DNA of 64,000 bases from Gracilariopsis chorda (taxonomy: Eukaryota > Rhodophyta > Florideophyceae > Gracilariales > Gracilariaceae). Numbering within the stretch: the stretch's first letter is position 1; the number at the start of each line of letters is the position of its first letter. The DNA lies in contig NBIV01000267.1 in the NCBI GenBank assembly GCA_003194525.1, forward strand, positions 42,499-106,498, written 5' to 3'. The notes beneath the pieces are model-generated. The model had not been told where the DNA came from, made no database searches, and saw only the letters and a program-made list of their open reading frames with translations. Position numbers and translations under genes: made by a program. Below, in pieces: positions 11,586 to 20,766 of this stretch.

Positions 11586-12317
11586 AAAGTTTGCATATAG
11601 TATTTTATTGGTTTAAAATTGAACGATGTTTTGTACGTTGTGATACTTTGTGGTTTGAGGGCGCATGGATTGTCTTTTTTGGTTGCTAAATTTTTATTAT
11701 TGGCTCAAAAGTGGTTTGTTTTGTGTTTGTTTTTGGGTTGTCATTGGCGAACAATATTTTGAGAACGCAATGGCTTTTATAAGTTGTTTGGCCGGTTTTT
11801 GGTTTCCTTGTTTTCTTTAATTCTATTGATCGTTTGAGGGCCCACGGTCTGTCATCTGCGTTTGTGGTGCGTTGTACGATTTAGTGCAGTAACCATTGCA
11901 TAGTAGCCCTTTACCTGCATCGTGTCGTGTTTATTTTGATGCCGGCCCGTCATGCCACAGCACGGAGATGGCGTCTGCAGTATTCTAAGGACAACAGCAG
12001 TTGTAGTTTAGCCCACAGCAGGTTGTTCGATTGTTGTTTTTGAGATGCCATCTGCGCGTTGTCTACTGGGACCGAGAAGGAGCCTCACTATCTTGTAGGG
12101 CGAGCATTGAACCATTTGTAGTCTACGACTTGGGGGCTTTTGCAAAGAGGTGTTGTGGAAGAGGTTTTGTGTAGTTTTGTAGCAGAGTGAGAAGCGTTAA
12201 GATTTTTTTTGTTGAGCAGAGAGACTTGAGGTGCCAGAGGTAAGAGGGCGAGTTTGCGTTGTGAATGGTCAGGGCAATGGAATCACAATCGGTTTGTGGA
12301 GGTGTTAGTGAAATGAG
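11586..12317. other. Intergenic, T/G-rich
   Basis: A T- and G-rich stretch with no open frame of note and no similarity to the transposons on either side that I can see. Confidence 0.5.
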
Positions 12318-12602
12318 ATGATGGCAGAGCAAACTATTTATCAAGTCAATAAACTCAAAACAAGTGAGCGCAATAAAAGGCAGTCAGTGGCGAAGCGCGT
12401 CGTCAAAAAAGAGAGTCGGGTTGTGGGTTTTAAGAGAGGAACAAAGGTGAAAGGATGTTTCAAGGCGCCAGCGGTTCGTTACGAGATGTTGGGATATGAT
12501 GTAAGAGGCGACAAGAAATGGACAGACTACAAGCTGTTTGCGTACGCATTGCGGCTTGCCGGGCGGCCGAAAGCAGGCACAATGCAGCGCAGTCGGAAAT
12601 GA
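12318..12602 (+). CDS. Hypothetical small basic protein (weak)
   Basis: An ATG-initiated 94-codon frame rich in Lys and Arg. I recognise no domain. It lies 600 bp upstream of the polyproline gene on the same strand. It could be a small host gene, an upstream exon, or chance. Nothing in the sequence decides this. Confidence 0.2.
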   Translation: MMAEQTIYQVNKLKTSERNKRQSVAKRVVKKESRVVGFKRGTKVKGCFKAPAVRYEMLGYDVRGDKKWTDYKLFAYALRLAGRPKAGTMQRSRK

Positions 12603-13201
12603 ACAAGGCGCATGAGGCAGTGCTTACCGCATGCGCAAAAGAAAGAAAGAAGAAGGCTTGAAGGGTCATGTCAGCGGCGCGCGCAGCAGCTCCCACGGCA
12701 CGGCGAGCCATGGCACCAGATGCTCTGCGACAGCGGCCGCAATTGAACGGCGCATGACGTAAAGCGCCCGTTTGCAACGATACAAGCGCGTGCGCTAACG
12801 CGTGTCACCACCAGCGGCCCGCGTCTGTAAGCGGCACTGCTGCCAAATCTGCTAATCGCGCGCCACGGCCGCTTCTGTAGCGCCACCGGGCGCATGCACG
12901 AATGCTGTAATGCAGCGCCCCCCCCAACCGCACCTGACACACACACCATCGCCCAGCGCCCACAAACACGCAACAGAAACAAACGCGCACGCGCCGCTTG
13001 CTCGCGGCCACAAACCGCCGAAACGCACAAAACAAAACTCCCAACAGCGCCGCCCCCCCCCCCCCCCCCCCACCGGCAAGCAACCCCCCACCCCCACCGC
13101 CGGTGCGGGAATAAGCACCCCACAAGTGCATCCAGCGCCTCCAGGCGCCTCGTCTGCCTCGTCTGCCTCCCCTCCCCCGCCCCCAATTCTTCCCCGCCGC
13201 C
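12603..13201 (+). promoter_or_regulatory. Upstream region of the polyproline gene
   Basis: GC-rich DNA between the weak ORF and the ATG at 13202. It contains an uninterrupted C run of roughly 20 bases at about 13052-13071. No clear TATA box is visible. Long open frames here on both strands arise from the skewed composition and are treated as shadows. Confidence 0.35.
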
Positions 13202-15139
13202 ATGGCGCCCCCCCCGCCTCCACCCCCCCCGCCCCCGCCCCCGGCGCAGCGCCGCGTCGCCGGCGCCCCCCCCCCACCGCCGCCCTCAATCTCAGCGTCT
13301 GCGCGAAAGCCCGCCGCTCCGCCCGCACCGCCGCCGCCCTCCCGCCCAGTCGCCGCGCCGCCAGCCGCGCCGCCGCCGCCGCCACCGCCAGCTCCGCGTG
13401 CAGCCGGCGCGGCGCCGCCTCCGCCCCCTCCGCCCCCACCTCGTGCCAGCGGTGGAGCTGGTGGTGGAGGAGGCGCTCCGCCACCACCACCCCCGCCTCC
13501 ATCGCGTGGTGCCGGCGGTGCCGGCGGAGCTGTTCCCCCCCCGCCCGCGCCGCCACCCGCTTCGGCGCGTTCCGCAGCATCGCCTCCACCGCCGCCGCCG
13601 CCGCCCGCTCCGTCGGGACGGTCTGCAACTGGCGGGAGGGCACCTCCGCCGCCGCCGCCGCCTCCCCCCTCTTCATCAGCGCGTCCGGCATCCATGCCGC
13701 CTCCACCGCCGCCTCCAACACGTTCGGCAGCAAAATCGCACGCGTCGTCGCCACTGTCAGACAACAAGCCGGCCACACCTGCAAAGCCCCCTCGTCCCGG
13801 TTCGATGCCGGCTTCGTCCACCACCAACACCGACCGTACCGAGCATCGAAGCACGCGCCGTTTCGGACGTCGAAAGGAACCAGTTGGTCCTGAGGAACAT
13901 TCTAGACGCGCCGCGCTCTCCAGCAAGAGTTTCAGAAACCGTTTGGGTCGCGGCTCCAATAAGGAGAGTCTGCTCACAAAAGCTAAGGAAGTTGCGGAGT
14001 CTTTGCCGGAACTGCCCGATGTTGGAACCGATAAGACTGAGGCAGCGCGCAAGAAATTGGAGCAATCGCAGAAAAGCAGCGCTGCCGAAGGAGACAAGCC
14101 TCTCAAGTCGAGGAGAAAAGGAAAGAGGCAGCACTCTTCGTTGTTTGGAAAGCGCTCTTCCACGTCTAGTAGTGCCAACGTTTCTTCGGATACGAGTGAC
14201 TCCGTTAACGAAGCGCCGCCTCCTGAGCCAGAACCGCTTGACATTCTGCGAACGGCAAGAATTTCGAAAAAGATGTTCGAGGGTGAAATCACTCACAAGT
14301 ATGCTCAGGTGCAGATGACAGCGTACGGACAGGATTGGGCTACGGACTCGTTTGCACTGCTGCACAACGCGATGAAAGCGGAGATCCGCGAACTGCACAA
14401 CATGGCGTATGTGATGCAGAGGAGGAAGATGCTGCTGACAATGACGCACGTTGAGGTGTTCTACGAGTGGTGGTCGGACTTTCATGAGTTCTTGGATGTG
14501 GCGCTGACGATCGAAGAGGAGGTTTACTACACCTGGGTCAGCTCCAAGGACTACCTGCGTGGCGCGTTCAAGCGCAGCGAGCGTATGCGTGTGTACGGCG
14601 CGACTCGCAAGTGCATTCAAGGCATCTCTGAGTACAAAGAAAAGTTCTTGCCGTACTTGCCGGTGGGCGAACGTCTGGAGGGACTGCTGGTTCTGATGAA
14701 AGGGTTTGACCAACTGCTGCAACACCACGATGAGGTGGCACGCGCGTTGCCCAACTACCTGCAAACGCTGTTCAACAAGAAAGAGAAGGAGGCGAATCTG
14801 AAGGAGATAATAGCGGCGTTCCGAAATTCGGATGGATACAACCGCAACTTGGTGCTGTTGGTGAAGTGGATGCCGGACCGAATGATGAAACGCTGGGCGC
14901 TGTCGCACCTGCGCACGAAGGGGTTGATGTCGTTTAAGGGCTGGCGGAACGTGATTACGAAAGAGCACTGCAATCTGGCGAAGCACTTCGAGGAGATGAT
15001 CACCAGTGAGGAGGAGAACGTTGGTGAGCCGGTCATTGGGGCGGCTATGGCGATCAACGAGGAGATGCGGGAGCACATTGACAAGAACCGCACGTCTGTA
15101 CGGGCGCTGCCGAACGGCAACGGCGTTGTTGCGGGATGA
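13202..15139 (+). CDS. Polyproline protein with C-terminal helical, hemerythrin-like domain
   Basis: A single-exon 645-residue protein. Residues 1-185 are almost entirely runs of Pro with Ala, Ser and Gly, like a formin FH1 segment that would bind profilin, SH3 or WW domains. Residues 185-340 are a basic, Ser-rich linker. From about residue 346 to 620 the sequence is strongly helical, with an LHNAMKAEIRELH start and a WWSDFHEF...EEEVYYTW stretch that recalls the hemerythrin/HHE four-helix pattern. Several His ligands expected of that family are absent, so iron binding is doubtful. No FH2 domain is visible, so it is not a formin. A poly-T tract follows the stop and the PTOX gene starts 277 bp later on the same strand. 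The family call is inference; the gene itself is secure. Confidence 0.7.
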   Translation: MAPPPPPPPPPPPPAQRRVAGAPPPPPPSISASARKPAAPPAPPPPSRPVAAPPAAPPPPPPPAPRAAGAAPPPPPPPPPRASGGAGGGGGAPPPPPPPPSRGAGGAGGAVPPPPAPPPASARSAASPPPPPPPPAPSGRSATGGRAPPPPPPPPPSSSARPASMPPPPPPPTRSAAKSHASSPLSDNKPATPAKPPRPGSMPASSTTNTDRTEHRSTRRFGRRKEPVGPEEHSRRAALSSKSFRNRLGRGSNKESLLTKAKEVAESLPELPDVGTDKTEAARKKLEQSQKSSAAEGDKPLKSRRKGKRQHSSLFGKRSSTSSSANVSSDTSDSVNEAPPPEPEPLDILRTARISKKMFEGEITHKYAQVQMTAYGQDWATDSFALLHNAMKAEIRELHNMAYVMQRRKMLLTMTHVEVFYEWWSDFHEFLDVALTIEEEVYYTWVSSKDYLRGAFKRSERMRVYGATRKCIQGISEYKEKFLPYLPVGERLEGLLVLMKGFDQLLQHHDEVARALPNYLQTLFNKKEKEANLKEIIAAFRNSDGYNRNLVLLVKWMPDRMMKRWALSHLRTKGLMSFKGWRNVITKEHCNLAKHFEEMITSEEENVGEPVIGAAMAINEEMREHIDKNRTSVRALPNGNGVVAG

Positions 15140-15347
15140 GTGCTGTGTGCATGTAGTTTTTTTTTTTTTTTTTTTTTTGTTGTTGTTGTTGAGTAGAGTG
15201 AAAGTTGTCCCTTTTTGTATTTGTCGTGTGTGTTTCGAATAACATAACATAGCGCTTTGCTTGTGGTTGATGCGTGTGCTGTTGCGCTTCGCGCCTTGAC
15301 ACTCACTTTTTGCTTCGAAGAATCAATTGCGGCGTACACCGCCTACA

Positions 15348-15363
15348 CCAATCACGTGATTGG
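15348..15363. promoter_or_regulatory. CCAAT / G-box palindrome upstream of PTOX
   Basis: CCAATCACGTGATTGG is a perfect 16-bp palindrome: a CACGTG G-box core flanked by inverted CCAAT boxes. It lies 53 bp upstream of the predicted PTOX ATG at 15416. G-boxes bind bZIP and bHLH factors and CCAAT boxes bind NF-Y in other eukaryotes. A role in PTOX transcription is inferred from position. Confidence 0.6.
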
Positions 15364-15415
15364 CCGGTCGACGTGTCACGGCGCGCGTGTCACGGCGCAT
15401 GTTTCGATTGGCGCC

Positions 15416-17028
15416 ATGTGCCCCCACTCTCGAGCGAGCCCATCCGCTGTCCAACTTACCTTTCGGTACATCTCGCGAATCGCAACCGCCCAAAATATCT
15501 AATCTGCGCTCATCAGCAGCGCTGCTCTGCTTGCAGTCGCGTGGCCCCCCGCCGCCGTCACACCCCTGCGTCCACGTCCGCCAGCCCCGGTAGAGATGCG
15601 CTGCTTCGTACCATCTGCGTCCGTCCGCCTCCGTCGCCGGCGCCCCCCTTCACGCCCCGCTCCCGTTCCCCTCTGCGTCGCTCCGCGCGCGTCCCGCTTT
15701 GCCCGCGTCCCGTCCGCGCCCTTCTCACCGATGACCTCCACAACGCTGCAGACGACCGCGAACAAGAGGCCACGTTGCTCCCGGCCCAGCAACTCGACGC
15801 CTACTTCGCGGCCGAAGATTCTCCCTACCAGCCCAAGCTGGGCTCCGCCCTCCGTCTGGCGCTGAACAATTTTCGCGCCGAGTTGTCCGAGCTGCGAATT
15901 GCCGTCGCCCGTGTCATTAGCGTGCTGCCGCCCCAGAGGTTTGTGCCCCCCGATTGTCTCAACTTGACGCTCAGCAATGAGCTCGTGTGGCAGCGAGAGC
16001 AGCGTCGCGAAGCGGAACAAGCGCCTATTCAATGCTCGCCTCTTGTCAACTTTCTCTACGTCTTCATGTGTGGATTGCTGGACAAGCTTTTTGAAGACCG
16101 CCCCATTCCGCGCTTCTGGGTGCTTGAAACCGTTGCGCGAATGCCCTATTTTGCCTATTCAAGTTGCTTGCATCTGTACGCCACCTTGGGCTGGTTTCGT
16201 TCACCCACCCTCATGAATATGCACCATGCGGAAGAGCTCAACGAAGCGTACCATCTCGCTGTCATGGAGAGTTTGGGCGGAGATAAACGCTGGGGAGTAC
16301 GTTTCACTTGTTCACCGCTCCAGTCTTTCCTTTTTTTTTTTGGTTATTACTGACGTGTGTGTACACCCGTTTCTTACAATACGTTTCCCGACGCTTCTTC
16401 GCGCGTGCTTGTGCTTTGCAGGACCGTTTTCTTGCGTTTCACACCGGCCTTCTTTACTACTGGTACGCGTTACACGTTCCTCTTTGATGTTTTTTTGCAA
16501 CGTCCATCCGATCCTACTGCTAACGCCTCTGCGCTTTCCATCAGGTTTCTTATCGCGCTCTTTCTAGTGTCCCCTACAGAATCCTATCGCTTTTCAGAAC
16601 GTCTAGAGGGCCATGCAGTCGACACTTACGAGCAATTCCTGCACGAAAATGAGAAAAGGCTACGAAAGCTTCCCGTCCCAGATGTTGCGCACGATTACTT
16701 TGATAACTTCCTCTACTATTTTGAGGAGTTTCAGCTCAGCCGGGAAGAGAACCTTGGCGCCCCGCGACGACCCAGACCCAAACTCGAATCGCTGTATGAC
16801 GTCTTTGAGAACATTGTCAAGGATGAAAAGGAGCATTCGAAAACCATGGATGCGTGTTCGGATTACATTGAGAATGGTGCTGCGTTTTGGTATAACGGTA
16901 AAAGCGTCACTGGCACTGCGCGACTTCCAAGAGTTATACCTTCTGAAAAACGTGCCAAGTTTTGGCGCAGATGGGAACAGCTGATGGATGGCAAAAACAA
17001 AAACAACAGCAAGTCATCTCGCTCGTGA
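15416..17028 (+). CDS. PTOX: Plastid terminal oxidase (alternative oxidase family), four exons
   Basis: Plastoquinol:oxygen oxidoreductase of the thylakoid membrane, used in carotenoid synthesis and as an electron safety valve. My model has exons 15416-15465, 15537-16296, 16422-16462 and 16545-17028, giving 444 residues in one continuous frame. All six diiron ligands are present: E214 (LET), E253 and H256 (NEAYH), E305 (RLEGH), E378 and H381 (DEKEH). The motif KDEKEHSKTM is characteristic of PTOX rather than mitochondrial AOX. Residues 1 to about 90 are rich in Arg, Ser and Pro with almost no acids, typical of a transit peptide and without an obvious signal peptide. The core frame has no ATG upstream of the catalytic domain, so a 5' intron is needed; the ATG at 15416 satisfies this. 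The first exon is the least certain part. Confidence 0.88.
15466..15536 (+). other. PTOX intron 1 (predicted)
   Basis: 71 bp, donor GTACAT, acceptor CTGCTTGCAG after a pyrimidine-rich stretch, and a CTAAT branch-like site near 15499. Removing it joins the ATG at 15416 to the conserved frame. Confidence 0.55.
16297..16421 (+). other. PTOX intron 2
   Basis: 125 bp, donor GTACGT, acceptor TTGCAG, and CTGAC branch-like site near 16350. Its removal joins GGDKRWG to DRFLAFH, exactly the order expected in PTOX. Confidence 0.85.
16463..16544 (+). other. PTOX intron 3
   Basis: 82 bp, donor GTACGC, acceptor CCATCAG, and CTAAC branch-like site near 16519. It splits a Trp codon; removal gives YYWFLIALF followed by SERLEGHA. 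Confidence 0.85.
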
Positions 17029-18879
17029 TTCCCGTGTGCGGCTGTCGCTCTTCTGCACAGAACTGCATGGCTTTCATTTGCGCTGACTCAGTCATTCCAG
17101 GGAAATGAACCTACTAGTGCTTGAGATTGGAGACGTGATGTAGAAGCTCATCAGGGGAACCTTCATTACAAACCATGGGAGTAAATGTACTCTGTGCATG
17201 CTTGTATTTCAGCTCGCAGGTGTCAACATAATCCAGCACGTTACCAACGGGGTTGGAATAGTTCTTTGAAGCGGTAGATATGTAACTGCACCTCTCAAAT
17301 CGTAGATGATTCACATTTCGGCTTTAGCGCATGTGACAATACGGAGAGTTGTTGACGCTACGCCGCGCACAAACATATCAGTGGCCATGGAGCGCTTTCT
17401 GTGTTCAACCGAAGTTTCGTGAATACGTATCGCCACGCTGCGAAAGGCATCCAGTCCTCAGAATGCCGCCGGGGTTTAAGCAAAGCACACGTGAGCTTAC
17501 TGACAACCCATTTTGTTAGTGCTGCGTGGGGCTTTTGAAGAAATGCGATTGCCCTTCGTCGCTTCCCTAACTAGCTCGGTGGAGTTCAAACTCAGTGGAG
17601 GTCGAAAGACAACGACATTTATCATGCAGTGCGCATCGTGGTTCGACGTATCAAGCAGGCGAGTTGCTGGTGTGTCGAGAGAGAGAAAGAGAGAGGTTCT
17701 TCGTACATCTACCGCTGTTTTGAAATTAAGAACTCAGGCCGCACGTACACACAAACACACATCCCTAATGTTGTCACACGATAGCCAGCGTACACGCGCA
17801 GAACGAGCGACGGCGAACAAGCACACCTTAAGCCAGGAGAACTCACATCTCCATCAGTAAAAGAAAGCCACGGGCTTCACGTTCATGCTCCCACAGGTTA
17901 TGGGCCATAACACCGAGCAACCCGTCCGCTGTTGACCAACCACCACGTACTCAAAACACTGTCTTTCCAGCGCTGAAGGTGAAACGCGCAACAACGCGCG
18001 CGCATTACGTTCACAGCGTAGACAACAGACTATCGACCATCACTGGTCTTCCTCTCAGCCTATATTACAAATGGCTGACCCATCCACTCCGGGCCTATCT
18101 GACCCCGCTGACGGCGTTCCGAGCATAAAATTGCTCCAACAGCTCCTCACTTTGCTGCAGCACACAAATACGCAGCCATGGGACTTCAGCTACAAGACCG
18201 GACAAAATCTAACTTCAAACAATGGGAAGTGAAGAAGCCATTCCGGTGGCAACTAACGACGCGGCGGGGACAAGCCAAAATTTAGCAAAAGTGTAACTTG
18301 CTTCGTAGCCAATAGATGAGCACTAGGTGATGCAGAAATTGCCAGATTACCAGACCATCAAAGTTTTGGCACGCAGCAAGAACATTCAGAAATACCACTG
18401 CAGACCATAGCAACAAATATTGGCGCCAAAACCAGTAGCAAACCACAACGTTCCAAGCACGTACCGAGCCCCAAGAACCCCATGAACCGCGCAATAAACC
18501 GCTGCATATACGACATTCAGTTCACTCTACGAGTCGTTAGCTTGAATCATGGCCTCCGAAGCCATCATTCCGTGCTCCGCCGCTTCGGCGCCACCATCCA
18601 CTGTTGACTGTTGCAACCTCATCCAAGTCCATCAAATTGACTGAAACGCAACTATCACCTATAAAACAACCGTGTAACGCAAACTCTTAAGAGAGCCCTA
18701 AAAAAGGTGAAAAAGGCCGTGCAGGTCCCCAAACTACAATATAGACATCTGAACAGTATTTAAGATATTGTAGAAAATATCGAGACTACTGGAGCAAACG
18801 TATGGGTGGTGGTTGCAGACGAATTCGAAAAGCCGAGAATAGCAAATTTTCTTCCGCAAAGAGACCATGATTCTTTAAA
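17029..18879. other. Intergenic, no supported gene
   Basis: Short frames only, such as 17513-17860, none with a recognisable domain. The first few hundred bases probably include the PTOX 3' untranslated region. The rest separates the host genes from Helitron D. Confidence 0.5.
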
Positions 18880-18894
18880 GAACAACAAGGAAAA

Positions 18895-18935
18895 GCGGCC
18901 TTCGGCGCAGGCGGCGCTTCGCGCAGCGGCCAAAA
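18895..18935 (-). terminator. Helitron D 3' paired hairpins
   Basis: On the minus strand, GCGCGAAGCGC followed by GCGCCGAAGGCCGC: two adjacent GAA-loop hairpins about 60 bp after the helicase stop codon. The first is perfect and the second has a mismatch. The layout matches copies A, B and the mini-elements. Confidence 0.6.
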
Positions 18936-18991
18936 GTTGCATAACATATCTGCACAATTTTTGGTTTACGCATATACTAAACTATGTCAAA

Positions 18992-20766
18992 CTAATGACG
19001 ACCCTCTACAAAGTCTACAGCTTCTTGTAAAACAGGGTTTTTGATGCTCACTGGTATTGGATAGAAATCCTGCACATTTCGAGGCGTCTCCTCTTCACTA
19101 TGCAGCAATAACACATCATCAGATTTTCTGACACGCGAAAGTCCAACATAGACCTGGCCCGGCGAAAAAAAGTTTGTTCGAAAGTCAATTATCATTTTAT
19201 TCAGCGTTTGTCCTTGCGCTTTATGCGCAGTTGCTGCAAATGCCAATCTGATGGGAAACTGTCGACGTTTGATTTTCACATCTGCAAACTCGAAAACAAA
19301 GTCAATGCGGTGCAGTAAAAAGCTTTGCTGAATTTCCCCATTTTCGTCAATGCCCGAAAGTCGAATCACTCTGCGAGAAATGCTGGTAACGATAAACATC
19401 TTTTCATTCAGCAGGTGCAGATGAAGTACATTTCGAATCACCATAACAGGAACACCCAATTTCAGTTTCAAATGGTGGTGCGGGACTCCAGTTGGAGCGT
19501 AATTTAACGTCAGTTCAGGTCCAATGATACTATTTGTGTGAACGTTTTCACCGGTTGGCCCTCGGTTGGGAACGATCGTGGTTGCAGACTTCAATTCAAA
19601 CATCCTTCCTGGAAAATACTCCAATGGGTTTTGGTTATGTTCCTCCACTAATTGGTTTGTTGGCGCAACAATCAATCGGTTGAGCTTGACATCTTCTTTC
19701 TTCCGTGTTGTAAACCATTTCCAAAGCAACTTGTATGCTTCGTGTACATCTGATGTAGACATAAGCGGAAGCCTTGCTGATGCTGGAACCGTCCCACGAC
19801 CAAGACTGAGCAAACCTTTTGCAAAAACTGGATCATCTTGTTGACGAACCTGTTCTGTAAGGCGAAGAAACTTGACTCTTTTGTCCCAAAGCTCGCAAGA
19901 GTACCATGGAAGCTCCCGTAGGAGACTCACTGGGATAACACGAATTGTTCCATCCCTTTCGGACACTGTTCTTGTTCTTGGAACGACTGGAAGCAGTTGT
20001 ATATAATTGCCTTCCATAACTACGAACATGCCTCCAAATTCTTTCGTAGAGTTTCTTAAGTCCTTCAGTACGGTGTTCACAATCTCGAAGAGCATTTTCG
20101 GGCACATTGAAGCTTCATAAATTACCAGCAAAATAGTCTTCCGTACTAGTTCTGCTCTCTTTGATCGTGGTCCGTACTTGGAAAGTGTCCGACGCTCTCT
20201 ACTCTGCGAATCTTTGTTGTCATCAACTCCCAATCCAAGCAAACTATGCAAAGTTCTTCCGCCTTCATATAGGGCAGCAGCAATACCTGTTGTGGCTGTC
20301 ATCTGCACCAATAAGCCTTCATGCTCAACAATATCTCTCAGCAAAGATAGAAGATAGGTCTTCCCTGTCCCCGCTCGTCCTTGTAAGAAGAAAACGCTTC
20401 CGTTTGTGTTGCGTCTTTCAGACTCTCCCATTCTATCTCGGTATTGTATTTCTCTCATTATTTTGTCAAAAACTTGCTTCTGGCCTTCTTTCAGATCCTT
20501 ATATCTCTCTTTTAACCTTCGCCTGGACCTCGAAGAAGAGCTGCGACGTACTTCAGCTTGTTGCTCTGCTAATTGCAGTTCGCTCTCTCTGAGATGAAGT
20601 TGTGATACAGTATGATGAAAGAAAGGATCATTTCTGATAAGCCGACCGCCATGTCTGTCCGAAATCTCAATGATTCTTCGAAGTAGTTCTTCTCTTCTTT
20701 GTGCTCGGTTTCCCTCGGTTATATCTGCAGTTAGAGCTCGTTCGTGGTTTTCAATCACAGTTTCCG
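18992..20766 (-). pseudogene. Helitron D PIF1-like helicase
   Basis: The longest uninterrupted helicase frame in the window (588 residues from the ATG-like start at 20758). Walker A is GRAGTGKTYLL, but Walker B is LLVIYEASM, with Tyr for the expected Asp. Motif III reads EGNYIQLLPVV where copy B has SGDYSQLLPVV. The C-terminal motifs AATAHKAQGQTL and YVGLSRVRKSDDVLL are intact. A one-base frameshift near 20766 separates it from the Rep region, which runs in another frame. The open frame with damaged ATPase motifs suggests loss of function. Confidence 0.85.

Noticed and set aside
12805-14292. Long minus-strand frames opposite the polyproline gene (495 and 310 codons)
   Set aside because: They are Gly/Ala-repeat shadows of the Pro codons on the plus strand, with no domain of their own.
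12894-14318. Other long plus-strand frames overlapping the polyproline gene
   Set aside because: Low-complexity His/Arg or Pro/Ser frames forced by GC-rich repeats; the frame from 13202 alone continues into a conserved-looking helical domain.
15274-15415. PTOX start at 15274 in the core frame
   Set aside because: The codon is GTG, not ATG, and it lies upstream of the palindromic promoter element; a spliced start at 15416 fits better.
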